Assembly (NCBI GenBank): GCA_012103605.1
Contig: WLWL01000008.1
Span: 1 to 36,684 of the forward strand
Length of the DNA stretch: 36,684 nucleotides
Origin: Candidatus Nanopelagicales bacterium
Lineage (GTDB): Bacteria; Actinomycetota; Actinomycetes; S36-B12
Reading direction: 5' to 3'
A program made the position numbers and the translations under genes. Positions 9,518 through 17,595 of this stretch are shown piece by piece (the first letter of the stretch is position 1; every line of letters starts with the position of its first letter). Below the pieces are notes generated by a model. The model saw only the letters and a program-made list of their open reading frames with translations. It was not told the origin of the DNA and made no database searches.

Positions 9518-10171
9518 TCAGTTGTCGTCCGGAGCGTAGATATGCAAGTCACCATCTGATCGAGCTGTCAAAAAGATGACCAGAACGATGATGGTTTCGA
9601 TTGTCCACACGGCGAGAGCCAGACGAGGATCGAGTTGGGCGGCGATGACTGCGATGACGGCAACAATCGGCACCAACACCAGATGATGAATCGTGTCTTT
9701 GGTCCATTCCTGACCACCTGGCTCGCTTCGCCCTAGTGCTTGCTGATCGTTTTGGACACTGCGCATGAACCAACCGAGGAAAATCGACACTAGCCCGATG
9801 AGCAACGAGAAGATCTGCAGCACCATCGGCCGCGACAGTTCGAAGGTACTCACCAAGTGGGCGCTGAAAGGGATGAGAGACACCGTCGCGAGAAAAGCGA
9901 AGTTGATGGCGATGGAACGCGAACTGACGAATCGAGCCGACGCTGCGGCGTGATGCTGGAACATCCACAGCCGAGCGAGGATGACGAAGCTGATCAGCCA
10001 CCCGGCGAACGCCTCCCAATCGCTAAGCAGGACCTGGACGACTTCTGTGCCGGGGGCCGGGTCCTCGGGGATCTTGAGCTCTAGTACGAGCAACGTGAGC
10101 ACAATGGCGAAAAGACCATCGGTCAGAGCACCGAGTCGCTCGGATCTGTAGAAGGTGCGCTGTTTGCTCAT
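9518..10171 (-). CDS. TMEM175/DUF1211-family membrane protein, putative K+ channel
   Basis: A 217-aa protein with six hydrophobic segments and the TMEM175 family opening RSERLGALTDGLFAIVLTLL. In characterised members the first helix carries FSDG and lines a potassium-permeable pore; here it reads LTDG, so the Phe and Ser differ while Asp-Gly is kept. Bacterial members form tetrameric leak-type K+ channels. The frame extends 29 codons upstream, but the ATG at 10171 is preferred: it places MSKQRTFYRSERLG before helix 1 and has TTTAAT exactly 6 nt upstream, consistent with a leaderless mRNA. It converges on groEL. Confidence 0.85.
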   Translation of the reverse strand: MSKQRTFYRSERLGALTDGLFAIVLTLLVLELKIPEDPAPGTEVVQVLLSDWEAFAGWLISFVILARLWMFQHHAAASARFVSSRSIAINFAFLATVSLIPFSAHLVSTFELSRPMVLQIFSLLIGLVSIFLGWFMRSVQNDQQALGRSEPGGQEWTKDTIHHLVLVPIVAVIAVIAAQLDPRLALAVWTIETIIVLVIFLTARSDGDLHIYAPDDN

Positions 10172-10177
10172 CAGGGC

Positions 10178-10183
10178 ATTAAA
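10178..10183 (-). promoter_or_regulatory. Putative -10 box for leaderless TMEM175-like gene
   Basis: TTTAAT on the minus strand (5 of 6 to TATAAT), 6 nt before the ATG at 10171. Confidence 0.5.
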
Positions 10184-10214
10184 CCGCCGGTCATAAGGGG
10201 TTGCGGGGACATCC

Positions 10215-10727
10215 GTGTCGATTTGGCACAGTTGCCCCGTGGAGCGATCGTGGAACATCCGGCAAATCGATGGCGCCGACGTCCGGCTGCGCAGCTCTCA
10301 GTCGACCGGCCGCGTGGACGTCGATGTGAGCGCTCCGGTTCGAGCGGGAGACTTGTGGATCCAAGAGACCGACGTTCGGATGAATCTGACGATCGCTCTC
10401 GATCGGATAAAGACAGGCAACTTCCTTACCGACGGTGCGGTCCGGGCCTTCATTTCCGGCTACCGAGCGCACGATCTTGTCTACGCGGGGGCGGGCAACA
10501 CCTCCGGTGAGGCTGCGGAGATCTCGGGACGGGCAAGCGCCGGGACCATCGATACCCAGATAGTGCTCGCCGTGTCGCCGGTGGGAACCGACTGGCAATC
10601 GATGAGTGAGATAGAGATCATCGGCACTGTCGAGTTTGGGCGCGTGCACATTCCGCTGCCGGGGGTCGGAACGGTCGATGATCTCGTGGTCGACATCGAT
10701 GCGCGCCTTGCGGTTATGCCGGCGTAA
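10215..10727 (+). CDS. YceI-like domain protein
   Basis: A 170-aa protein resembling the YceI lipid-binding lipocalin-like fold. It starts with a strand WNIRQIDGADVRLR, has a central strand MNLTIALDRIKTGNFLTDG that matches the YceI pattern ending in a Gly-Asn-x-x-x-Asp turn, and shows alternating beta-strands to the end. There is no signal peptide, unlike many secreted YceI proteins, so it is probably cytosolic. Family members bind isoprenoid or amide lipids; the ligand here is unknown. The GTG at 10215 is used; a GTG at 10239 is also possible. It diverges from the TMEM175-like gene with a 43-nt gap. Confidence 0.6.
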   Translation: MSIWHSCPVERSWNIRQIDGADVRLRSSQSTGRVDVDVSAPVRAGDLWIQETDVRMNLTIALDRIKTGNFLTDGAVRAFISGYRAHDLVYAGAGNTSGEAAEISGRASAGTIDTQIVLAVSPVGTDWQSMSEIEIIGTVEFGRVHIPLPGVGTVDDLVVDIDARLAVMPA

Positions 10728-10751
10728 GGCCCGGCCAACGCGAGCCTCGAC

Positions 10752-12410
10752 CTAAACCCCGTCCCAGCGCCCTGCGTGCACGTCATCCGCGTCCACGATG
10801 CGATAGCCGTAGCCCTGCTCCGCGAGGAAGCGTTGCCGGTGCTGGGCGAAATCGGCGTCGACGGTGTCGCGCGTCACGATGGAGTAGAAGTGCGCCGTCC
10901 GCCCGTCCGCCTTGGGTCGCAGGATCCGACCGAGTCTCTGTGCTTCTTCCTGACGTGACCCGAAGGTCCCGGAGATCTGAATAGCGACCGCGGCTTCGGG
11001 TAGGTCGATGGAGAAGTTCGCAACCTTGCTGACGACCAGAACGTTTATCTCACCCTCGCGAAACGATTGAAACAGTCGTTCGCGCTCCTTGACCGAGGTG
11101 TCCCCGGTGATCACGGGTGCATCGAGATGAGCGCTCACTTCCGCTAGTTGATCGAGGTACTGACCAATGACCAGCACCTGCTCGCCGGAGTGGTGGGCGA
11201 TGATCTCATCGATCAGACGATTCTTCTCGGGTGTGCAGGCGGCAAGCCGATACTTGTCTTCCGGCTCCGCCATCGCGTAAACCATTCGATCCGGCTCGGG
11301 CATGTCGACGCGGACTTCGACGCAATCGGCCGGAGCGATGTAGCCCTGGGACTCGATCTCACGCCACGGTGCGTCGTAGCGCTTCGGGCCGATCAGGGAG
11401 AAGACATCCGACTCGCGGCCGTCCTCACGAACGAGCGTTGCGGTGAGTCCCAGACGACGCCGACTCTGAATGTCCGCCGTGAATCGAAAAATCGGAGCGG
11501 GCAGCAGGTGGACCTCGTCGTAGATGATGAGCCCCCAATCGCGGGTGTCGAAAACCTCGAGGTGTGGGTAGATCCCTTGCCGCTTGGCGGTCAGCACCTG
11601 ATACGTCGCAATCGTCACGGGGCGGATTTCCTTCTTGGATCCGGAGTACTCACCTATCTCGTCCGCCGTGAGCTCGGTACGGCGAAGCAGTTCGTCCCGC
11701 CACTGTCGGGCCGCAACGGTGTTCGTTACCAAAATCAGGGTCGTTGCTTGGGCTAGAGACATGGCGAGAGCACCCACGATGGTCTTGCCGGCCCCGCACG
11801 GCAGCACCACCACTCCCGATCCGCCGTACCAGAATCCGTCGGCGGCCTCGACCTGATAGTCGCGTGGCTGCCATTCGGCCGTGTCCAGCGCGATGGCGTG
11901 ACGCTCGCCGTCGACGTATCCCGCGATGTCTTCGGCCGGCCACCCGAGTTTGACGAGGGCTTGTTTCAGATGGCCACGTTCACTGGGGTGCACCATCACG
12001 GTCGTCTCATCGAGCCGCGTCCCGAGCAGCGGTGCGATCTTCTTGCTGCGGAGAACTTCTTCGAGAACAGCGACGTCGATGGCTTGAAGGACGAGTCCGT
12101 GGGCAGGATCGTTGGCCAACTGCAGGCGGCCGTAGCGCGCCATCGTTTCCGCAACGTCGACAAGGAGCGCGTGGGGAACCGGGTAGCGCGAGTAACGAAT
12201 GAGTGTGTCGATGACCTGCTCGGCGTCGTGACCGGCTGCTCGCGCGTTCCACAATCCGAGCGGAGTCAACCGGTAGGTGTGGATGTGCTCCGGTGCCCGT
12301 TCGAGTTCAGCGAAGGGCGCTATCGCCTTGCGGCAATCATCGCTGTCGCTGTGCTCGACTTCCAGGAGAAGTGTCTTGTCGCTTTGAACGATCAGTGGTC
12401 CGTCCGTCAC
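10752..12410 (-). CDS. XPB/Ssl2-type DNA helicase (Rad25/ERCC3-like)
   Basis: A 552-aa superfamily 2 helicase of the XPB type. The N-terminal part (about 1-180) includes the damage-recognition-like region. The helicase core shows the Q-like WQPRDYQVEAA, Walker A LPCGAGKT, the DEVH box IYDEVHLLPA, motif III LTATLVREDG and motif VI AQRLGRILRPK. XPB is best known from TFIIH; bacterial and mycobacterial versions unwind DNA 3'-5' and may act in repair. The frame extends 25 codons further upstream, but the GTG at 12410 overlaps the stop of the upstream M20 gene by 4 nt (GTGA) and gives the usual VTDGPLIVQSD start. Its normal partner, the helicase-associated protein, lies 3 kb away at 15502. Confidence 0.93.
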   Translation of the reverse strand: MTDGPLIVQSDKTLLLEVEHSDSDDCRKAIAPFAELERAPEHIHTYRLTPLGLWNARAAGHDAEQVIDTLIRYSRYPVPHALLVDVAETMARYGRLQLANDPAHGLVLQAIDVAVLEEVLRSKKIAPLLGTRLDETTVMVHPSERGHLKQALVKLGWPAEDIAGYVDGERHAIALDTAEWQPRDYQVEAADGFWYGGSGVVVLPCGAGKTIVGALAMSLAQATTLILVTNTVAARQWRDELLRRTELTADEIGEYSGSKKEIRPVTIATYQVLTAKRQGIYPHLEVFDTRDWGLIIYDEVHLLPAPIFRFTADIQSRRRLGLTATLVREDGRESDVFSLIGPKRYDAPWREIESQGYIAPADCVEVRVDMPEPDRMVYAMAEPEDKYRLAACTPEKNRLIDEIIAHHSGEQVLVIGQYLDQLAEVSAHLDAPVITGDTSVKERERLFQSFREGEINVLVVSKVANFSIDLPEAAVAIQISGTFGSRQEEAQRLGRILRPKADGRTAHFYSIVTRDTVDADFAQHRQRFLAEQGYGYRIVDADDVHAGRWDGV

Positions 12411-13513
12411 GCGGCACCCCCGATGGCGGAGAGCAGCCCCGCGAGCAGGCGAGCACGTTCGTCCATGCCGGACACTGACGCCCATTCGTGGTCGGCGTGC
12501 GCACCGTCACCAACGGCGCCGAGCCCGTCGAGCGTCGGTACGCCTGCGGCGGCCGTCAAGTTTCCGTCACTGGCTCCACCGACTGCCCGAGATGACAGTT
12601 CCGGCAGCCCCATGTCGTGAGCCACGCGCTGAGCGCGAGCGAACAGGTGGGCGGACAGAGCAGACTCAAGAGCGGATCGGTCGATGCCTCCGCCGATAGA
12701 CCATGTGGCCTCGGGGTGTTGCAGTTCCCAGGAACGAACGCTCGCATCGACTCGCTCTTGCTCGGCGCGAGTCCAGGCCCGAACATCGACGGTCAACGCA
12801 GCCTCGGCGGGGACGGTGTTGGAGGTGGTGCCGGATGTCATCACGGTGGGGGTCACCGATGTGCCGAGGGAGCGGTCCGCCCACGTGACCGCTTCGGTGA
12901 TGAAGTGCGCGGCTTCGACGGATGCGTTTATCCCGCGCTCGGGGTCCAGGCCTGCGTGCGCTGCACGGCCGGTGAATGTCAGGTGATACCAAGACGTGCC
13001 TTTGCGTTCGGTTTTCAACGCCCCGTCGGCCGATGGCTCGAGAACGAAGACGGCCTCCGCCTGGGTAATGGCTTCGGCGATCAGGTCGCGGGAGGCCATG
13101 GACCCTGTTTCCTCATCGGTCGTCAGCAGCATTCCGCAGGAACCCTCCGGGTGAGCGGACACCATGGACAATGCGGCCCAGCCCTGGACAACCCCCGCCT
13201 TCATATCGAAAACCCCGGGCCCCGTCATTCGATCTCCATTCACCGCAAACGGGATGCGCTCCAGGGTTCCCACCGGCCACACCGTGTCCAGATGCCCGAG
13301 AAGAAGTACCCGAGGGCTCGACGGTCCCCAGCGCCACACGGGTCGGCCACCGTGCCTCTCGATACGGCCTGGCTCGGACAACCATGCGCGCGATAACTCA
13401 TGGGCAGCCTCGACCACCTCCGCACAGGCGGTGAGATCGTCGGTGGGGGATTCGACGGTCACCAGTTGACGGGTCGCGTCGACGAGATCGTCCACGCTGA
13501 GGTGACCGTCCAT
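12407..13513 (-). CDS. M20-family metallopeptidase/deacylase, carboxypeptidase G2-like
   Basis: A 368-aa zinc hydrolase. The metal and catalytic motifs are intact: LLGHLDTVWPVG (first ligand and Asp), GPGVFDMKAG (bridging Asp), TTDEETGS (general base Glu and ligand) and a late GDGAHADHEW (last His). The dimerisation domain starts near WYHLTFTGRAAHAG. M20 enzymes hydrolyse N-acyl amino acids or small peptides. Divergent, 35 nt away, lie a GNAT and an N-succinylamino-acid racemase-like gene. Members of these three families act together in Geobacillus to convert D- to L-amino acids through N-succinyl intermediates, so N-succinyl-L-amino-acid desuccinylase is the best guess. Its stop overlaps the XPB start by 4 nt. 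Confidence 0.85.
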   Translation of the reverse strand: MDGHLSVDDLVDATRQLVTVESPTDDLTACAEVVEAAHELSRAWLSEPGRIERHGGRPVWRWGPSSPRVLLLGHLDTVWPVGTLERIPFAVNGDRMTGPGVFDMKAGVVQGWAALSMVSAHPEGSCGMLLTTDEETGSMASRDLIAEAITQAEAVFVLEPSADGALKTERKGTSWYHLTFTGRAAHAGLDPERGINASVEAAHFITEAVTWADRSLGTSVTPTVMTSGTTSNTVPAEAALTVDVRAWTRAEQERVDASVRSWELQHPEATWSIGGGIDRSALESALSAHLFARAQRVAHDMGLPELSSRAVGGASDGNLTAAAGVPTLDGLGAVGDGAHADHEWASVSGMDERARLLAGLLSAIGGAA

Positions 13514-13536
13514 CGAGTGAGCCTCGTTCCTCTCGC

Positions 13537-13542
13537 TACCGT
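13537..13542 (+). promoter_or_regulatory. Putative -10 box for leaderless GNAT-NSAR operon
   Basis: TACCGT, then 6 nt (GCTGCC), then the GTG at 13549. It lies in the 35-nt gap between the divergent M20 and GNAT genes, so the promoters for the two sides must interlock. Confidence 0.5.
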
Positions 13543-13548
13543 GCTGCC

Positions 13549-14388
13549 GTGAGCGTTGTTGATGATGCCTGGCGGGCTGCCGCGCGAGCCGAAGAGGCTG
13601 CGGGGATATCCATCCGGACCTTGGATGACCCTAATGACCAAGGCATCGCCGTGCGAATCTTCGATGAGGTCTGGCCTCCGGAATCCGGGGCAACCCACGT
13701 GAAGTCGAATCTTCTGCGAGCTCTGGTCCACTCCGGAGGCTACGTCGCTGCTGCGTTCGACGACTCCCAACCGGTGGGTGCAGCACTCGCCGTTGTCGGG
13801 CGGCACCGCGGATCGGGACACGAATCCGAGAGCGGATCACCGGAAGATGCGTCTTCGTGGCACGCACATCTGCACTCGCACATGGCCGGCGTCGTGGATG
13901 GATATCGAAATCGACACGTCGGCACGGCGATCAAATTGCACCAACGAGCGTGGGCGCTTTCTTGCGGGATAGACACCGTGGTGTGGAGTTTCGACCCTCT
14001 CGTGCGTCGCAATGCGCGACTCAACGTGCAGAAACTCGGCACCCACGTGCGGGACTACATGCCCAACTTCTACGGCAATATGGACGACGCCATTAACGCC
14101 GGGGACCCGTCGGACCGTGTCTTTGCGTGGTGGGTTCTTGATGGTGAATCTGCGATCATTGCGGCCCGGGCCCCCATCGCCGATGTCGACCCAGCGGACT
14201 TTGATGAGACCCGCGTCATTGCGATCCCGGACGACATCGTAAGCCTGCGCACGACCGATCCGGACCAGGCGCGTGAGTGGCGGATAAGAGTCCGGGAGCA
14301 GTTTCTCGATGCGTTGGAGCGTGACTTTTCGGTGGTGGGGCTTGATTCGCACGGGTCGTATGTCCTGGCGAAGGGCTCGACCTCATGA
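13549..14388 (+). CDS. GNAT-family N-acyltransferase (COG3375-like), putative amino-acid N-succinyltransferase
   Basis: A 279-aa protein with a GNAT fold in residues about 20-190. The acyl-CoA loop is seen in VDGYRNRHVGTAIKLHQRAWAL, where Arg-x-x-x-x-Gly-x-Ala fits motif A. It is followed by TVVWSFDPLVRRNARLNVQKLG, a segment I associate with the COG3375 proteins that travel with MenC/NSAR genes. It overlaps the racemase gene by 4 nt (ATGA, 14385-14388). In the Geobacillus pathway the GNAT uses succinyl-CoA to N-acylate D-amino acids; I infer the same here from the neighbours. The acyl donor and amino-acid range cannot be read from sequence. The GTG start is supported by TACCGT 6 nt upstream. 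Confidence 0.8.
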   Translation: MSVVDDAWRAAARAEEAAGISIRTLDDPNDQGIAVRIFDEVWPPESGATHVKSNLLRALVHSGGYVAAAFDDSQPVGAALAVVGRHRGSGHESESGSPEDASSWHAHLHSHMAGVVDGYRNRHVGTAIKLHQRAWALSCGIDTVVWSFDPLVRRNARLNVQKLGTHVRDYMPNFYGNMDDAINAGDPSDRVFAWWVLDGESAIIAARAPIADVDPADFDETRVIAIPDDIVSLRTTDPDQAREWRIRVREQFLDALERDFSVVGLDSHGSYVLAKGSTS

Positions 14389-15497
14389 CTATCGATGCTT
14401 TACGCCTGCACTCGTTGCAGATGCCACTGGTGCGGCCTTTCCGCACGAGTTTCGGGACCCAACACGTGCGTGACGTGATGCTGGTCGAGGCCATCGACAG
14501 TGACGGCGTCCAGGGTTGGGGTGAGTGCGTCACGTTGGGCTGGCCGGGCTACAACGCCGAATACACCGCCGGGGCAAAACGGCTGATCAAGGAGTACCTC
14601 GCACCGATTGTTCTGGGTAAGGACTGGACTCCCGACGGCGTTCATGCCGCCATGAAGGTGGTCCGTGGGCACCACATTGCCCGGGCCTCCGTTGGCACCG
14701 CTGTGCTCGACGTGTGGTTGCGTCGCGCCGCTACCTCGCTCGGTGACTACCTCGGAGCGACGCGTGCGGAAGTCGATTGCGGTGTGAGCGTGGGGATCCC
14801 GACATCGGAAAGCACCGAGGAACTCCTCGAAGAAGTGGGTTTGTACGTGGATGCGGGCTACCGGCGCATCAAGTTGAAGATCGAACCCGGGTGGGATATC
14901 AAGCCGGTCGCCGCGGTGCGTGAGCGTTGGCCGACGATTCCGCTTCAGGTTGATGCCAACCAGGCCTATTCGCGGGAGCACGCCCACCACCTGGCCAGAC
15001 TGGACGAATTCGATCTCTTGCTGATCGAGCAGCCGTTGGAAGAAGAGGATTGGTGGGGCCACACGCTTATCGCTCGTGCATGCTCCACCCCGATCTGCCT
15101 GGACGAATCAATCCTGTCGACAGAGTCGGCAGAGTCAGCGATCGAGTTCGGCGCCGCGTCGAACATCAACATCAAGCCGGGCCGGGTGGCCGGGTTTCTC
15201 GAAGCCAAGAAGATCCATGATCTGTGCCTGAGTCGAGAAGTCCCCGTGTGGTGCGGAGGGATGTTGGAGACCGGTATAGGTCGCGCAGCGAATGTCGCTC
15301 TCGCAGCTCTGCCGGGATTCACGTTGCCGGGAGACACGAGCGCATCGAACAGGTACTACGCCGAAGATGTCACCGAGCCCTTCGTACTTCGCGACGGCCG
15401 GCTCGCAGTACCGACCGGGCCGGGTATCGGTGTCGTGCCTATTCCGGAGAATCTCCGGTCGATGAGTGTTGCTGTGGAGGAATTGACGAGTCCCTGA
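14385..15497 (+). CDS. N-succinylamino-acid racemase / o-succinylbenzoate synthase-like enolase-superfamily enzyme
   Basis: A 370-aa enolase-superfamily protein. The catalytic set is complete: K163 and K165 in RIKLKIEPG, D190 and N192 in QVDANQAY, E215 in LLIEQPL, D240-E241 in CLDES, and K264 in NINIKPGR. The positions are within one residue of those I recall for the Amycolatopsis NSAR (Lys163, Asp189, Glu214, Asp239, Lys263). Many members catalyse both racemisation of N-succinyl amino acids and the MenC dehydration. No other menaquinone gene is nearby, while a GNAT (coupled) and an M20 deacylase (divergent) are, so racemisation is favoured. A dual role in menaquinone synthesis cannot be excluded. 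Confidence 0.9.
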   Translation: MTIDALRLHSLQMPLVRPFRTSFGTQHVRDVMLVEAIDSDGVQGWGECVTLGWPGYNAEYTAGAKRLIKEYLAPIVLGKDWTPDGVHAAMKVVRGHHIARASVGTAVLDVWLRRAATSLGDYLGATRAEVDCGVSVGIPTSESTEELLEEVGLYVDAGYRRIKLKIEPGWDIKPVAAVRERWPTIPLQVDANQAYSREHAHHLARLDEFDLLLIEQPLEEEDWWGHTLIARACSTPICLDESILSTESAESAIEFGAASNINIKPGRVAGFLEAKKIHDLCLSREVPVWCGGMLETGIGRAANVALAALPGFTLPGDTSASNRYYAEDVTEPFVLRDGRLAVPTGPGIGVVPIPENLRSMSVAVEELTSP

Positions 15498-15501
15498 GAT
15501 G

Positions 15502-17271
15502 TCAGGCACTGATCTGAATTGCCACAACGCCGGAGATTCGAGAGACGGCGAGGGTGCGCACCTGTTCGGCGTGGTGGTCGTAGGCCGTGAGAGATCCTCC
15601 ACCGAGGCGAATGGGGTCAACCAGGAGAACGGCGGTGGACCCGTCTGACTCGGCGTGCGTCAGATGAACCGTCTCGTTGTGATCTATGGCGTACTTGACG
15701 CTGGCTACCACCGTCGAACTATCCATGCGCGGCACCTCGGAGATATCGATAGGTGCCTCGTCCACCCGGTCCCGGAGTTCCTCCGCTCGGAGCACCCGCA
15801 GGGTCTTGTCCACAGTTGCTGCCGTTGCCCGCGCGCGGGGCCGTCGCCTCGGTGCGGGTGGGCAAGGAGCAACGAAGTCCGCTCGGACGCCGGGCAAGGA
15901 CCTGGCTGCGTCGGTGATCGCGTAGACGACTGGCTGCGGGACATCCTTGGAACTGATGGTGCGGAGAAACTCGATCCAGGTGTGCGGATCGGCATCGACC
16001 GTGAGGGCGCGGCGCAGTGACGCCTTCGATATCCGTAGCACGCATCCGTGCCCGCGGGATTCAACGTCCGCCAGGTCGCGCAGAGGTCTGCCCACAGCGG
16101 GAGTCAGCGGACCGGCCGCCACGATGGTGTGGTCGGCTTGGATGAGAACGGTGTCGACCTCAGCGGCGAGATGAGCAGTGACATTTTTGGCAAGTGCCGC
16201 AGAGTCCGAGGTGTCGGCCAACTCACGACCCGCGCTGCTGAGCCCCCCAGCGTTCATAATCCCGAGGACCTCTGCCTCGTGAAATAGCGTGCGTAGGACC
16301 GATGATCGTTTCGATCCACGGCGCCGAGGCCATCGGTAGTCGATGACTTCCAGCATTGTGTCGATGTCGCACGCACCCGAGGCCTCGTTGGCGACGGTCA
16401 GCAGATGATGTCGCCAGGTGGCGGTGAACGGATGCTCTTCGGTTACCAGCGGTTTGGCAGAGGTGACGCCCTGTCGGTCTCGCCATGTCTGTGCAAGGAG
16501 AGCCCAACGACGGCCGGGCGGGGTGCGACGCCAATCGTCGAAGGATTCAGTCGGCATCCATTCCACATCGGAGTCGGTCGCCCCGACAGCAAGCAGCCCC
16601 GCCGAGTGCGCGAGGTCGAGTGCGCAGGAAACGGCGAAGCGATCGGCACCCAGGTGCGCGGCAAGAGTGTCGAGCGCGCGGGTGGATAGACCACCGGAAC
16701 GAAGCACCGCACCCGGCTCCCGTCGCCACAGATCGCCGACTTCTTCGATGACCGAGATGGTGGAGCGCACGTGTGCCCCGGCCTGTTGATCGAGCGTGGT
16801 GTGTTCCTCTGCGCTGATGGGCAGTGCTGAGCACGCCGGAGGTGGCCAGATCGGCGCGGGTGCCTGAGCAACCTGGTCTCGAACCGACGTCACAACGTGG
16901 GTGCGTTCCTGCGTCCCCCACAACAAGGCCGCTGTGTGCAGGGCATCGACCGCGTGATGCACAGACGATGCGAAATCGGTGGCGTCTGCCGCGTCCACCC
17001 GGGTGACCACTTCGTCGATGAGCACGGGAATGGATGTCGGTTGCTCGGCGGTGAGTTCGCTTGCCACACGGAGAGTGAAGTGGTGCAGAACATCGACGTC
17101 GTCCAGGTAACGAGCAATGGATGGACTCGTCGACGCACGAGTCGTCAACGCCCGCATGTCCGAGGGAATGGGGTGCACAAGATCGGGGCGTGCGTTCAAC
17201 AGTGCGGAGATTTGATCGTCACTGCGGGAGCGGAGGTCCTCGGCGAGTGTCCGAGGTTGGGGTGAACTCAT
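15502..17271 (-). CDS. Helicase-associated domain protein, partner of bacterial XPB
   Basis: A 589-aa actinobacterial protein of the type encoded next to XPB-like helicases (in M. tuberculosis the pair is Rv0862c-Rv0861c). The N-terminus (LAEDLRSRSDDQISALLNAR) opens a long helical, winged-helix-rich region. The C-terminal third carries a helicase-C-terminal-like, DRD-like region around HTIVAAGPLTPAVGRPLRDL to GCVLRISKASLRRAL, and a late WYL-like beta domain (IDHNETVHLTHAESDG). No Walker A is present, so it is not a helicase by itself. It probably works with XPB on DNA, though no function is established. Here it is separated from XPB by the M20/GNAT/NSAR genes. It follows a small membrane-protein gene by 4 nt and converges on NSAR. 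Confidence 0.8.
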   Translation of the reverse strand: MSSPQPRTLAEDLRSRSDDQISALLNARPDLVHPIPSDMRALTTRASTSPSIARYLDDVDVLHHFTLRVASELTAEQPTSIPVLIDEVVTRVDAADATDFASSVHHAVDALHTAALLWGTQERTHVVTSVRDQVAQAPAPIWPPPACSALPISAEEHTTLDQQAGAHVRSTISVIEEVGDLWRREPGAVLRSGGLSTRALDTLAAHLGADRFAVSCALDLAHSAGLLAVGATDSDVEWMPTESFDDWRRTPPGRRWALLAQTWRDRQGVTSAKPLVTEEHPFTATWRHHLLTVANEASGACDIDTMLEVIDYRWPRRRGSKRSSVLRTLFHEAEVLGIMNAGGLSSAGRELADTSDSAALAKNVTAHLAAEVDTVLIQADHTIVAAGPLTPAVGRPLRDLADVESRGHGCVLRISKASLRRALTVDADPHTWIEFLRTISSKDVPQPVVYAITDAARSLPGVRADFVAPCPPAPRRRPRARATAATVDKTLRVLRAEELRDRVDEAPIDISEVPRMDSSTVVASVKYAIDHNETVHLTHAESDGSTAVLLVDPIRLGGGSLTAYDHHAEQVRTLAVSRISGVVAIQISA

Positions 17272-17275
17272 GGCG

Positions 17276-17500
17276 CTATCGACGCACTTCCCGTCGGGCT
17301 CTCGATGAGCGCAGGAGACCGATGATCACGATCGCCAGGCCGACGCCCGTCAGCATCGACAAGAACCACCACACGCCGGATAGGCGAACCTCGGGAAGGA
17401 ACAAGGGAGTCAAGGCCACCAGGGCGCATCCGAGGCCGATGATGGTGATGACGAATCCTGTACGCAGGAGCCGATCGCCGTGGGGGGAGCCGCTTCTCAC
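17276..17500 (-). CDS. Small two-helix membrane protein
   Basis: A 74-aa protein with two hydrophobic segments (about 15-34 and 45-64), a short loop, and a basic C-terminus (SSRARREVRR) likely to face the cytoplasm. The frame runs upstream to 17566, but the first 22 codons look non-coding. The GTG at 17500 places VRSGSPHGDRLLR before the first helix. It lies 4 nt upstream of the helicase-associated gene, so the two are co-transcribed, and diverges from the cold-shock gene. No family name is offered. Confidence 0.65.
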   Translation of the reverse strand: MRSGSPHGDRLLRTGFVITIIGLGCALVALTPLFLPEVRLSGVWWFLSMLTGVGLAIVIIGLLRSSRARREVRR

Positions 17501-17546
17501 TCCACTAGCCTGCCATGCCCTGACAGTGAAGGCGTGTCCAAGGCCG

Positions 17547-17552
17547 TAGGAT
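17547..17552 (+). promoter_or_regulatory. Putative -10 box of the cold-shock gene
   Basis: TAGGAT, 43 nt before the GTG at 17596, giving a leader of about 37 nt with a GAGGAG ribosome site near 17583-17588. Confidence 0.45.
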
Positions 17553-17595
17553 CGGGCGCCAAGCACCCACGGGGTGATCGAGCGAGGAGCGACAG

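Noticed and set aside
14385-15497. Considered as plain menC of menaquinone synthesis
   Set aside because: No men genes nearby, and coupling to a GNAT plus a divergent M20 gene favours NSAR; kept as an alternative, not as the main call.
12407-15497. Search for insertion traces (inverted repeats, target duplications, tRNA junctions) around the M20/GNAT/NSAR genes
   Set aside because: None was seen by eye at 12390-12420 or 15490-15510, and base composition is like the neighbours, so no mobile element is claimed.
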